Of a stretch of DNA of 64,000 nt, positions 50,683 through 60,094 are shown piece by piece. The position numbers and the translations under genes were made by a program. The first letter of the stretch is position 1; every line of letters begins with the position of its first letter. The stretch covers positions 62,001-126,000 of the forward strand of contig NZ_JASBRE010000017.1 in NCBI RefSeq assembly GCF_029960815.1, written 5' to 3'. The notes under the pieces are model-generated. The model was not told the DNA's origin, did not search any database, and saw only the letters and a list, made by a program, of their open reading frames with translations. The DNA is from Pseudomonas sp. AL03. GTDB lineage: Bacteria; Pseudomonadota; Gammaproteobacteria; Pseudomonadales; Pseudomonadaceae.

Positions 50683-50874
50683 TTACTTACCTGCCTGCTG
50701 GTTAAGCACAGTCTTCACGCGAGCGATGTCACGTTTAACTTGCGAGAGCAGATGAGACTGCCCCAACTGGCCAGTTGCTTTCTGCATACGCAGATTGAAC
50801 TGGTCGCGCAGCAGGCCGAGCAGTTGCTCGTTCAGCTGCTGTGCGGATTTTTCACGAAGTTCATTCGCTTTCAT
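50683..50874 (-). CDS. rpmC: Ribosomal protein L29
   Basis: The product is 63 residues, [20 protein letters not shown] start and [18 protein letters not shown] end, two helices near the peptide exit. A GTG one codon earlier (50877) is less likely than the ATG at 50874. It overlaps the rplP stop by 1 bp. Confidence 0.98.
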
Positions 50875-51287
50875 CACATCACCGTCCGTTTAACAAAGGA
50901 GGTGGCGAGCGGCAGCTTTGCAGCAGCCAGGGCGAAAGCCTCACGCGCCAGCTCTTCAGAAACACCCTCGATTTCATACAGGACTTTGCCTGGCTGAATC
51001 TGGGCAACCCAGTATTCGACGTTACCCTTACCTTTACCCATCCGAACTTCGAGTGGCTTTTTGGTGACAGGTTTGTCCGGGAATACACGGATCCAGATCT
51101 TGCCGCCACGTTTAACGTGACGGGTCAGTGCACGACGCGCTGACTCGATCTGACGAGCGGTGAGACGACCACGAGCTACAGACTTCAGCGCATATTCGCC
51201 GAAGCTGACTTTGCTACCGCGCTGAGCCAAGCCACGGTTGTGGCCAGTCATCTGCTTGCGGAACTTCGTACGCTTTGGTTGCAACAT
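50874..51287 (-). CDS. rplP: Ribosomal protein L16
   Basis: The product is 137 residues: [20 protein letters not shown] and GRGL-like basic start, then [20 protein letters not shown] and [15 protein letters not shown], which contact the A-site tRNA. It lies 12 bp after rpsC. Confidence 0.99.
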
Positions 51288-51299
51288 TTGGCGTACCCC

Positions 51300-51986
51300 T
51301 TACTTAGCAGCTTTTTTACGAGGCGCTGGTGCTTGTGGTTTCAGTTCTTCTTGGCGACCACCAATTACTTCGCCTTTGAAGATCCAAACCTTTACACCGA
51401 TCACACCATAAGTGGTGTGAGCTTCGTAGTTGGCATAGTCGATGTCGGCACGCAGGGTGTGCAGTGGCACACGACCTTCGCGATACCATTCAGTACGTGC
51501 GATTTCAGCACCGCCGAGACGACCGCTCACTTGGATTTTGATGCCTTTGGCACCAATGCGCATGGCGTTCTGTACAGCGCGCTTCATAGCGCGACGGAAC
51601 ATTACGCGACGCTCCAGCTGCTGAGCTACGCTCTGCGCAACCAGCATACCGTCGAGTTCCGGCTTGCGGATTTCTTCGATATTGATGTGCACAGGCACAC
51701 CCATTTGCTTGGTCAGGTCCTGACGCAGTTTCTCAACATCTTCACCTTTCTTCCCGATAACGATACCTGGACGAGCGGTGTGGATGGTGATACGTGCAGT
51801 CTGAGCCGGACGATGGATATCGATACGGCTTACGGACGCGCTTTTTAGTTTGTCTTGGAGATACTCGCGCACCTTCAGATCAGCGAACAAATAGTCCGCA
51901 TAAGTCCGACCGTCTGCGTACCAGACGGAGGTGTGCTCCTTGACGATTCCCAGGCGAATGCCAATGGGATGTACTTTCTGACCCAT
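51300..51986 (-). CDS. rpsC: Ribosomal protein S3
   Basis: The product is 228 residues. It starts [20 protein letters not shown]; the frame stays open to 52070 but relatives start here. The KH domain has [20 protein letters not shown], and the C-terminal domain [21 protein letters not shown]3 helps thread mRNA into the ribosome. It lies 13 bp after rplV. Confidence 0.99.
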
Positions 51987-51999
51987 CTCTTCGACTCCG

Positions 52000-52332
52000 T
52001 TACTTGTCAGCAACCTTGACAGTGATATGGCAAGACCGCTTGACGATGCGATCAGCACGGCCTTTGGCACGTGGCATGATTCGCTTCAGCGAACGCCCTT
52101 CGTTGACGAAAACGGTGCTGACTTTAAGGTCATCAACGTCTGCGCCTTCGTTATGCTCGGCGTTGGCTACGGCCGACTCCAGCACTTTCTTCATGATCTC
52201 GGCGGCTTTCTTACTGCTGAAAGCCAACAGGTTGAGCGCTTCGCCCACCTTCTTCCCGCGGATCTGGTCGGCGACCAAGCGGGCTTTCTGGGCGGAGATT
52301 CGAGCGCCCGACAACTTAGCGGCTACTTCCAT
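52000..52332 (-). CDS. rplV: Ribosomal protein L22
   Basis: The product is 110 residues with [20 protein letters not shown] and [20 protein letters not shown]; its hairpin lines the exit tunnel. It lies 13 bp after rpsS. Confidence 0.99.
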
Positions 52333-52345
52333 CGTTCCTTACCCC

Positions 52346-52621
52346 TTAACGCTTGGCTTTCTTGTCTGCCACGTGCCCACGATATGTGCGGGTACCGGCA
52401 AACTCGCCCAGTTTGTGGCCGACCATGTCTTCGTTCACGAGAACTGGGACATGTTGACGACCGTTATGCACTGCAATGGTCAAACCGACCATTTGTGGCA
52501 GGATCATGGAACGACGCGACCAGGTTTTAACTGGTTTGCGATCGTTCTTTTCCGCCGCCACTTCGATCTTCTTCAGTAGGTGAAGATCAATAAAAGGACC
52601 TTTTTTCAGAGAACGTGGCAC
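52346..52621 (-). CDS. rpsS: Ribosomal protein S19
   Basis: The product is 91 residues: MPRSLKKGPFIDLHLLKKIE and the signature GHKLGEFAGTRTYRGHVADK. It pairs with S13 in the 30S head. It lies 16 bp after rplB. Confidence 0.99.
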   Translation of the reverse strand: MPRSLKKGPFIDLHLLKKIEVAAEKNDRKPVKTWSRRSMILPQMVGLTIAVHNGRQHVPVLVNEDMVGHKLGEFAGTRTYRGHVADKKAKR

Positions 52622-52637
52622 TGTCGTATCCCTCTAT

Positions 52638-53462
52638 TTACTTGCGACGACGGACGATCATTTTGTCGGTACGCTTATTACCACGAGTCTTCGCGCCCTT
52701 AGTCGGGAAGCCCCATGGCGATACCGGATGACGACCACCAGAGGTACGACCTTCACCACCACCATGTGGGTGGTCAACCGGGTTCATGGCAACACCACGA
52801 ACGGTTGGGCGAACGCCACGCCAGCGTTTGGCACCAGCTTTACCCAGCGAACGCAGGCTGTGCTCGGAGTTCGAGACTTCACCCAGGGTCGCGCGGCACT
52901 CAGCCAGCACTTTACGCATCTCACCAGAACGCAGACGCAGGGTCACGTAGACACCTTCACGAGCGATCAGCTGAGCCGAAGCACCAGCGGAACGAGCGAT
53001 TTGCGCGCCTTTACCTGGCTTCAATTCGATGCCGTGTACGGTGCTACCAACTGGAATGTTACGCAGTTGCAGAGCGTTGCCCGGCTTGATCGGTGCCAGA
53101 GCACCTGCGATCAGCTGGTCGCCAGCACTCACGCCTTTAGGGGCGATGATGTAGCGACGCTCGCCATCTGCGTACAGCAGCAGAGCGATGTGAGCAGTAC
53201 GGTTTGGATCGTATTCAATACGCTCGACAGTGGCAGAGATGCCATCTTTGTCGTTACGACGGAAATCGACCAGACGATAATGCTGCTTGTGGCCACCACC
53301 GATGTGACGAGTGGTAATACGACCATTGTTGTTACGACCACCAGTCTTCGATTTTTTCTCGAGCAGCGGTGCGTGAGGAGCGCCTTTATGCAGCTCCTGG
53401 TTGACCACCTTGACCACAAAACGGCGGCCAGGGGAAGTCGGTTTGCATTTAACGATTGCCAT
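52638..53462 (-). CDS. rplB: Ribosomal protein L2
   Basis: The product is 274 residues. The conserved VRGVAMNPVDHPHGGGEGRT loop carries the histidine close to the peptidyl-transferase centre. It lies 14 bp after rplW. Confidence 0.99.
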   Translation of the reverse strand: MAIVKCKPTSPGRRFVVKVVNQELHKGAPHAPLLEKKSKTGGRNNNGRITTRHIGGGHKQHYRLVDFRRNDKDGISATVERIEYDPNRTAHIALLLYADGERRYIIAPKGVSAGDQLIAGALAPIKPGNALQLRNIPVGSTVHGIELKPGKGAQIARSAGASAQLIAREGVYVTLRLRSGEMRKVLAECRATLGEVSNSEHSLRSLGKAGAKRWRGVRPTVRGVAMNPVDHPHGGGEGRTSGGRHPVSPWGFPTKGAKTRGNKRTDKMIVRRRK

Positions 53463-53476
53463 GATGCACCCCTTCC

Positions 53477-53776
53477 TTACTCAGCACTGCTGCTGAAATC
53501 GAGATCTTGGCCTGGCTGAAGGGAGATAACTGCCTTCTTCCAGTCATTACGCTTGCCCAGACCGCGAGCAGTGCGCTTGCTCTTACCCAGAACATTCAGG
53601 GTAGTAACACGCTCTACTTTCACGCTGAACAGGCTTTCGACGGCCTTCTTGATTTCCAGCTTGGTTGCGTCAGTTGCAACCTTGAAAACGAACTGGCCTT
53701 TCTTGTCAGCCAGAACCGTAGCCTTCTCGGAAACGTGCGGGCCAAGCAGAACTTTAAATACGCGTTCCTGGTTCAT
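53477..53776 (-). CDS. rplW: Ribosomal protein L23
   Basis: The product is 99 residues, [20 protein letters not shown] start. L23 docks SRP and trigger factor at the tunnel exit. It overlaps rplD by 4 bp. Confidence 0.99.
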
Positions 53777-54375
53777 CCCAGCAGCTCCTCGAATTTCTTC
53801 ACGGCCGACACGGTGATCAACACCTTGTCGTATGCGATCAGACTAACTGGATCGGAACCTTGCACGTCACGTACATCAACGTGTGGCAGGTTGCGAGCAG
53901 CCAGGTACAGGTTCTGATCAACTACTTCAGACACGATCAAGACGTCAGTCAGGCCCATGCCGGTCAGTTTGTTCAGCAGATCTTTGGTCTTCGGTGCATC
54001 AACAGCGAAGTCCTGAACCACAACCAGACGATCAGTACGCACCAGCTCAGCAAGGATGGAACGCATTGCTGCGCGATACATCTTCTTGTTCAGCTTCTGG
54101 GTGTGATCCTGAGGACGAGCTGCGAAAGTGGTACCGCCGCCACGCCAGATTGGGCTACGGATAGTACCGGCACGAGCACGGCCAGTACCTTTCTGACGCC
54201 ATGGGCGCTTACCGCCACCACGAACGTCGGAACGGGTCTTTTGCTGCTTGCTACCTTGACGGCCGCCGGCCATGTAGGCCACGACTGCTTGGTGAACCAG
54301 CGTCTCGTTGAATTCGCCGCCAAATGTCAGTTCGGAAACTTCGATCGCTTGAGCGTCATTTACATTTAATTGCAT
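53773..54375 (-). CDS. rplD: Ribosomal protein L4
   Basis: The product is 200 residues with the extended loop [20 protein letters not shown] that reaches into the exit tunnel. In E. coli L4 represses the S10 operon; no comparable S10 leader could be identified here. It lies 12 bp after rplC. Confidence 0.99.
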
Positions 54376-54387
54376 GTCAGCTTCCCC

Positions 54388-55023
54388 TTAACCGCGAGCC
54401 TTGGCTGCTGGACGTACAACCAAGTTGCCGCCAGTAGCGCCAGGAACAGCACCCTTGACCAACAACAGATTGCGTTCAGCGTCCACGCGCACTACTTCGA
54501 GGGACTGCACGGTCACGCGCTCAGCGCCCATATGACCGGACATTTTTTTGCCCTTGAATACACGACCAGGAGTCTGGCACTGGCCGATAGAGCCTGGAAC
54601 GCGGTGGGACACGGAGTTACCGTGGGTATTATCTTGCCCGCGGAAGTTCCAACGCTTGATCGTACCCTGGAAGCCTTTACCCTTGGACTGACCGGTTACA
54701 TCAACCAGTTGACCAGCGGCGAAGATTTCAGCGTTGATCAGATCGCCGGCCTGGTACTCGCCTTCTTCAAGACGGAATTCCATTACGGTACGACCAGCGG
54801 CAACGTTCGCTTTAGCGAAGTGGCCAGCTTGAGCAGCTGTAACACGCGAAGCACGACGCTCGCCTACAGTGACTTGCACTGCACGATAGCCATCGGTCTC
54901 TTCAGTTTTGAACTGGGTGACGCGATTCGGCTCGATCTCAATGACCGTGACCGGAATGGAGACACCTTCTTCGGTGAAAATACGGGTCATACCGCATTTA
55001 CGACCGACTACACCAATAGTCAT
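54388..55023 (-). CDS. rplC: Ribosomal protein L3
   Basis: The product is 211 residues, MTIGVVGRKCGMTRIFTEEG start and the glutamine-containing HRVPGSIGQCQTPGRVFKGK loop methylated by PrmB in relatives. The frame is open to 55056, but MTIGVVG is the family start. It lies 80 bp after rpsJ. Confidence 0.99.
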   Translation of the reverse strand: MTIGVVGRKCGMTRIFTEEGVSIPVTVIEIEPNRVTQFKTEETDGYRAVQVTVGERRASRVTAAQAGHFAKANVAAGRTVMEFRLEEGEYQAGDLINAEIFAAGQLVDVTGQSKGKGFQGTIKRWNFRGQDNTHGNSVSHRVPGSIGQCQTPGRVFKGKKMSGHMGAERVTVQSLEVVRVDAERNLLLVKGAVPGATGGNLVVRPAAKARG

Positions 55024-55103
55024 GTTGTAAACCTCATGAGTGTACGGGGCTTTCACCCGCTATGGCCGCCCATTTCAGAGCGTTACACGACTAAGACCGA
55101 GTC

Positions 55104-55415
55104 TTAGCCGAGGCTGATCTGCACTTCCACACCGGCCGCAAGATCAAGCTTCATAAGCGCATCAACGGTTTTATCCGTTGGCTGGACGATGTCCAGAACG
55201 CGCTTATGAGTACGGATCTCGTACTGGTCGCGCGCGTCTTTGTTGACGTGCGGGGAGACCAGAACGGTGAACCGCTCTTTACGGGTAGGCAGTGGAATTG
55301 GACCACGCACTTGAGCACCAGTACGTTTCGCGGTTTCCACGATTTCCTGGGTGGATTGGTCGATCAGGCGATGGTCAAAAGCCTTCAACCTGATACGGAT
55401 TTGCTGATTTTGCAT
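55104..55415 (-). CDS. rpsJ: Ribosomal protein S10 (NusE)
   Basis: The product is 103 residues, [20 protein letters not shown] start, with [20 protein letters not shown]. Besides its ribosomal role it is NusE, partner of NusB (gene at 392-892). It is first in the S10 operon, with a strong promoter at 55478-55506. Confidence 0.99.
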
Positions 55416-55477
55416 TGGATTTCAGACTCCGGCTGCTATTCCCAGCGAGCGCAATACGCCCGTTAAAAGGAGGCGCA

Positions 55478-55506
55478 ATTCTATAGACGGGCTACTACAG
55501 TGTCAA
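55478..55506 (-). promoter_or_regulatory. Predicted strong promoter of the S10 operon
   Basis: TTGACA (55501-55506), a 17-bp spacer and TAGAAT (55478-55483) on the minus strand: perfect -35 and 5/6 -10. A leader of about 55 bases precedes rpsJ. Confidence 0.85.
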
Positions 55507-55513
55507 CCCAATA

Positions 55514-55542
55514 AAAAAGCCCCCGCTAGGCGGGGGCTTTTT
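55514..55542 (-). terminator. Terminator after tuf
   Basis: AAAAAGCCCCCG (55514-55525) pairs with CGGGGGCTTTTT (55531-55542) over a 5-nt loop, ending the str operon just before the S10 promoter. Confidence 0.93.
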
Positions 55543-55556
55543 CAAGTCATCACTTA

Positions 55557-56750
55557 TTAAGCGATGATTTTGGCTACGACGCCAGCGCCGACGGTACGAC
55601 CGCCTTCACGAATAGCGAAACGCAGACCATCTTCCATTGCGATGGTTTTGATCAGGGTGACAACCATTTTGATGTTGTCGCCTGGCATTACCATTTCAAC
55701 GCCTTCCGGCAGCTCGCAGTTACCGGTTACGTCAGTGGTCCGGAAGTAGAACTGTGGACGGTAGCCTTTGAAGAACGGAGTGTGGCGACCGCCTTCTTCT
55801 TTGCTCAACACGTACACTTCAGCTTCGAAGGTAGTGTGCGGCTTAACCGAACCTGGCTTGACCAGAACCTGGCCACGCTCAACGTCGTCACGCTTGGTGC
55901 CGCGCAGCAGCACGCCGCAGTTCTCGCCAGCACGACCTTCGTCGAGCAGCTTACGGAACATTTCAACGCCGGTGCAGGTGGTGACAACAGTGTCACGCAG
56001 ACCAACGATTTCCAGCGAATCCTGAACCTTGACGATACCGCGCTCGATACGGCCAGTTACAACAGTACCGCGACCGGAGATCGAGAATACGTCTTCGATT
56101 GGCATCAGGAACGGCTTGTCGATAACACGAATTGGATCCGGGATGTAGCTGTCCAGAGTCTCAACCAGCTTACGAACGGCAGTGGTGCCCATTTCGTTGT
56201 CGTCTTGGCCGTTCAGAGCCATCAGAGCCGAACCAATGATGATCGGAGTGTCGTCGCCCGGGAAATCGTAAGTGCTCAGCAGATCGCGCACTTCCATCTC
56301 TACCAGTTCCAGCAGCTCAGCGTCGTCAACCATGTCAGCCTTGTTCAGGAAGACAACGATGTACGGAACGCCAACCTGACGGGACAACAGGATGTGCTCA
56401 CGGGTTTGCGGCATCGGACCATCAGCGGCCGAGCAAACCAGAATAGCGCCGTCCATCTGAGCAGCACCGGTGATCATGTTCTTCACATAGTCAGCGTGAC
56501 CTGGGCAGTCAACGTGAGCGTAGTGACGGATCAACGAGTTGTATTCAACGTGCGCAGTGTTGATGGTGATACCACGAGCCTTTTCTTCCGGAGCGCTGTC
56601 GATTTTGTCGAAAGCAACAGCGGCCGAACCGAAAACTTCGGAGCAGACACGAGTCAGAGCAGCAGTCAGCGTGGTTTTACCGTGGTCAACGTGACCGATG
56701 GTGCCAACGTTAACGTGCGGGAGGTCACGTACAAATTTTTCTTTAGCCAC
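55557..56750 (-). CDS. tuf: Elongation factor Tu
   Basis: The product is 397 residues that deliver aminoacyl-tRNA. G motifs are GHVDHGKTT, DCPGHADY and NKADMVDD; domain 2/3 landmarks include GRGTVVTGRIERG and FYFRTTDVTG. It lies 31 bp after fusA and is followed by a terminator. A second tuf copy is common in Pseudomonas but would be outside this window. Confidence 0.99.
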   Translation of the reverse strand: MAKEKFVRDLPHVNVGTIGHVDHGKTTLTAALTRVCSEVFGSAAVAFDKIDSAPEEKARGITINTAHVEYNSLIRHYAHVDCPGHADYVKNMITGAAQMDGAILVCSAADGPMPQTREHILLSRQVGVPYIVVFLNKADMVDDAELLELVEMEVRDLLSTYDFPGDDTPIIIGSALMALNGQDDNEMGTTAVRKLVETLDSYIPDPIRVIDKPFLMPIEDVFSISGRGTVVTGRIERGIVKVQDSLEIVGLRDTVVTTCTGVEMFRKLLDEGRAGENCGVLLRGTKRDDVERGQVLVKPGSVKPHTTFEAEVYVLSKEEGGRHTPFFKGYRPQFYFRTTDVTGNCELPEGVEMVMPGDNIKMVVTLIKTIAMEDGLRFAIREGGRTVGAGVVAKIIA

Positions 56751-56781
56751 GACAATTAACTCCTAGCCTAAAGGGGCTGAA

Positions 56782-58887
56782 TCAGCCTTGTTTTTTGGTA
56801 ACAGTTTCGACGATATGCGACGGAGCTGTATTGTATTTTTTGAATTCCATAGAGTAGCTTGCACGACCTTGGGACATGGAGCGGACGTCGGTTGCGTAAC
56901 CGAACATCTCACCCAACGGAACCTCGGCACGAATCACTTTGCCGGAAACCGTGTCTTCCATACCCAGGATCATGCCGCGACGACGGTTAAGGTCGCCCAT
57001 CACGTCACCCATATAGTCTTCAGGCGTAACAACCTCTACCGCCATGATCGGCTCAAGCAACTCACCACCGCCCTTCTGGGCCAGTTGCTTGGTCGCCATG
57101 GAAGCGGCCACCTTAAACGCCATCTCGTTGGAGTCGACGTCGTGGTAAGAACCGTCAAACACGGTAGCCTTCAGGCCGATCAGCGGATAGCCGGCGACAA
57201 CGCCGTTCTTCATCTGCTCTTCGATACCCTTCTGGATAGCCGGGATGTATTCCTTAGGAACCACACCACCCACTACTTCGTTCACGAATTGCAGACCTTC
57301 CTGACCTTCGTCAGCAGGCGCAAAACGAATCCAGCAGTGACCAAACTGGCCACGACCGCCGGATTGACGAACGAACTTACCTTCGATTTCACAGTTCTTC
57401 GTGATGCGCTCACGATAGGAAACCTGAGGCTTACCGATGTTGGCTTCGACGTTGAACTCACGGCGCATCCGGTCAACCAGGATGTCCAGGTGCAACTCGC
57501 CCATGCCGGAGATGATCGTTTGACCAGTCTCTTCATCAGTCTTGACGCGGAAAGATGGATCTTCCTGAGCGAGCTTGCCCAGAGCGACACCCATTTTTTC
57601 CTGGTCGTCCTTGGTCTTAGGCTCTACGGCAACCGAAATAACCGGCTCCGGGAAGTCCATACGAACCAGGATGATTGGCTTGTCACCGTTGCACAAAGTT
57701 TCACCAGTGGTGACGTCTTTCATGCCGATCAAGGCCGCGATGTCACCAGCGCGCACTTCCTTGATTTCTTCACGGGCGTTTGCGTGCATTTGCACCATAC
57801 GACCCACGCGCTCTTTCTTGCCTTTGACCGAGTTGATCACGCCGTCGCCGGAGTTCAACACGCCCGAGTAAACACGGACGAAGGTCAAGGTACCCACGAA
57901 TGGGTCGGTGGCAATTTTGAATGCCAGAGCGGAGAACGGTTCGCTGTCATCTGCATGACGCTCCAGCTCGATAGTCTCGTCATCCGGGTCAGTACCCTTG
58001 ATGGCAGGAATATCAACAGGTGCAGGCAGGTAATCGATAACGGCGTCGAGAACCAGGGGAACACCCTTGTTCTTGAAGGAAGAACCACAAACAGCCAGAA
58101 CGATCTCACCAGCGATAGTACGCTGACGCAGAGCGGCCTTGATTTCCTCGTTAGTGAGTTCTTCACCTTCGAGGTACTTGTTCATCAGCTCTTCGCTGGC
58201 TTCGGCCGCAGCCTCAACCATGTTGCCACGCCACTCGTCAGCCAATTCCTGCAATTCAGCAGGGATAGGCTCGCGACGAGGAACCATGCCTTTGTCAGCA
58301 TCATTCCAGTAAACAGCTTCCATGGACATCAGATCGATCTGACCCTGGAAGTTGTCTTCGGAACCGATAGCCAACTGGATTGGCACCGGGGTGTGACCCA
58401 GACGCTGCTTGATCTGACCGATCACGCGCAGGAAGTTCGCACCAGCACGATCCATCTTGTTTACGTAAACAAGACGTGGAACGCCGTATTTGTTGGCCTG
58501 ACGCCATACGGTTTCCGACTGAGGCTCAACGCCCGAGGTACCACAAAACACAACGACCGCGCCGTCGAGAACACGCAGGGAACGCTCAACTTCAATGGTG
58601 AAGTCAACGTGGCCCGGGGTGTCAATGACGTTGAAGCGGTATTGTTCTTTGTGCTGCTTCTCGGAACCCTGCCAGAAGGCGGTAATAGCAGCAGAAGTAA
58701 TGGTAATACCACGCTCCTGCTCCTGAACCATCCAGTCTGTGGTCGCGGCGCCGTCATGCACCTCGCCCATCTTGTGACTTTTGCCAGTGTAAAAAAGGAC
58801 GCGCTCAGTGGTGGTGGTTTTACCAGCATCCACGTGAGCAACGATACCAATGTTACGGTAGCGATTAATCGGTGTTGTACGAGCCAT
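56782..58887 (-). CDS. fusA: Elongation factor G
   Basis: The product is 701 residues that drive translocation. G motifs: AHVDAGKTTTTERVLFYTG, DTPGHVDFTIEV, NKMDRAGA. Domains II-V follow, including the YRERI and GQFGHCW regions. It lies 30 bp after rpsG. Pseudomonads often have a second EF-G (fusA2) elsewhere; this str-operon copy is the main one. Confidence 0.99.
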   Translation of the reverse strand: MARTTPINRYRNIGIVAHVDAGKTTTTERVLFYTGKSHKMGEVHDGAATTDWMVQEQERGITITSAAITAFWQGSEKQHKEQYRFNVIDTPGHVDFTIEVERSLRVLDGAVVVFCGTSGVEPQSETVWRQANKYGVPRLVYVNKMDRAGANFLRVIGQIKQRLGHTPVPIQLAIGSEDNFQGQIDLMSMEAVYWNDADKGMVPRREPIPAELQELADEWRGNMVEAAAEASEELMNKYLEGEELTNEEIKAALRQRTIAGEIVLAVCGSSFKNKGVPLVLDAVIDYLPAPVDIPAIKGTDPDDETIELERHADDSEPFSALAFKIATDPFVGTLTFVRVYSGVLNSGDGVINSVKGKKERVGRMVQMHANAREEIKEVRAGDIAALIGMKDVTTGETLCNGDKPIILVRMDFPEPVISVAVEPKTKDDQEKMGVALGKLAQEDPSFRVKTDEETGQTIISGMGELHLDILVDRMRREFNVEANIGKPQVSYRERITKNCEIEGKFVRQSGGRGQFGHCWIRFAPADEGQEGLQFVNEVVGGVVPKEYIPAIQKGIEEQMKNGVVAGYPLIGLKATVFDGSYHDVDSNEMAFKVAASMATKQLAQKGGGELLEPIMAVEVVTPEDYMGDVMGDLNRRRGMILGMEDTVSGKVIRAEVPLGEMFGYATDVRSMSQGRASYSMEFKKYNTAPSHIVETVTKKQG

Positions 58888-58917
58888 AAAGCCCTCGCAA
58901 AATTAGTGACGCTAAAA

Positions 58918-59388
58918 TTAGAAGCGGTAGTGCGAGAAAGCCTTGTTGGCTTCAGCCATACGGTGCACGTCTTCACGCTTCTTAACTGCAGCACCTTTAC
59001 CTTCAGCAGCATCCAACAGCTCGCCAGCCAAACGCAGAGCCATAGACTTCTCGCCGCGCTTGCGGGCGAAGTCTACCAACCAGCGCATTGCCAGGGCGTT
59101 ACGACGGGACGGGCGAACTTCGACCGGAACCTGGTAAGTAGCACCGCCTACACGGCGCGACTTCACTTCGACCAGCGGAGCGATGGCGTCGAGAGCTTTC
59201 TCGAAGATTTCCAGGGGATCGCTGTTCTTGCGTTCTTTAACCTTGTCCAGCGCGCCATAAACGATACGCTCGGCAACGGCTTTCTTGCCGCTTTCCATTA
59301 CGTGGTTCATGAACTTGGCCAGGATTTGGCTTCCGTATTTTGGATCGTCAAGCACTTCGCGCTTGGCTGCTACGCGTCTTCTTGGCAT
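58918..59388 (-). CDS. rpsG: Ribosomal protein S7
   Basis: The product is 156 residues, MPRRRVAAKREVLDDPKYGS start, with NHVMESGKKAVAERIVYGAL and KREDVHRMAEANKAFSHYRF end. S7 starts assembly of the 30S head. It lies 118 bp after rpsL, an unusually long gap for this cluster, with no clear promoter. Confidence 0.99.
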   Translation of the reverse strand: MPRRRVAAKREVLDDPKYGSQILAKFMNHVMESGKKAVAERIVYGALDKVKERKNSDPLEIFEKALDAIAPLVEVKSRRVGGATYQVPVEVRPSRRNALAMRWLVDFARKRGEKSMALRLAGELLDAAEGKGAAVKKREDVHRMAEANKAFSHYRF

Positions 59389-59506
59389 GGATAAGCCCTC
59401 AAACGGTCTTCAGGTTCGCTCGGAATCGGTCCCCTTTCGGGACGCCTCCGACCTTACTCTTATCGACTCAGAAAAATAGAAAATCAGTTTTTACAAAAAG
59501 CCACTA

Positions 59507-59878
59507 CTACTTAGGCTTCTTGGTACCGTACTTCGAACGACCCTGGTTACGACCTTTAACGCCGGAAGTATCCAAAGAACCACGTACGGTGTGATAACGA
59601 ACACCTGGCAAGTCTTTTACACGACCGCCGCGGATCAGTACCACGCTGTGCTCTTGCAGGTTGTGGCCTTCACCGCCGATGTACGAGGAAACCTCGAAAC
59701 CGTTGGTCAGACGCACACGGCATACTTTACGCAGTGCCGAGTTAGGTTTTTTCGGCGTGGTGGTATACACACGGGTGCATACGCCACGACGTTGCGGGCA
59801 GTTCTGCAGCGCAGGCACGTCGGATTTCTCGACGATACGCTTACGCGGCTGACGTACCAGCTGGTTGATAGTTGCCAT
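59507..59878 (-). CDS. rpsL: Ribosomal protein S12
   Basis: The product is 123 residues with the decoding loop TTTPKKPNSALRKV. K43 and K88 (GRVKDLPG) are the wild-type, streptomycin-sensitive residues. It is first in the str operon, with a promoter at 59970-59998, and lies 216 bp after rpoC. Confidence 0.99.
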   Translation of the reverse strand: MATINQLVRQPRKRIVEKSDVPALQNCPQRRGVCTRVYTTTPKKPNSALRKVCRVRLTNGFEVSSYIGGEGHNLQEHSVVLIRGGRVKDLPGVRYHTVRGSLDTSGVKGRNQGRSKYGTKKPK

Positions 59879-59969
59879 CTACTAGCTCCACTGTTGTCTT
59901 GCGACGCTATTGTCTTGCAAGAAAAGCAAAATGGCAGGAACGAATTCCCGCCAAATTTAGGGGTACAAG

Positions 59970-59998
59970 AGTCTAAAGAGGATCTTGCCCCCAGTCAA
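59970..59998 (-). promoter_or_regulatory. Predicted promoter of the str operon (rpsL)
   Basis: TTGACT (59993-59998), a 17-bp spacer and TAGACT (59970-59975) on the minus strand; 5/6 and 4/6 matches to consensus. Confidence 0.7.
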
Positions 59999-60094
59999 GG
60001 CAAGGCCCCAACCTCCCCGCTTATCCAATCTCGACAAATTGTCTCGATTCGATGAACGGAGAGGCCGGGGCCCCACGCTTATTTACTGCAGAAC

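Noticed and set aside
56788..59394. 868-codon open frame on the plus strand across fusA and rpsG
   Set aside because: Antisense shadow of two highly conserved genes; no motif or ribosome-binding site.
59879..60094. Intrinsic terminator after rpoC
   Set aside because: A GACAA-A-TTGTC repeat and GC-rich stretches occur, but no stem with a U tract could be defined.
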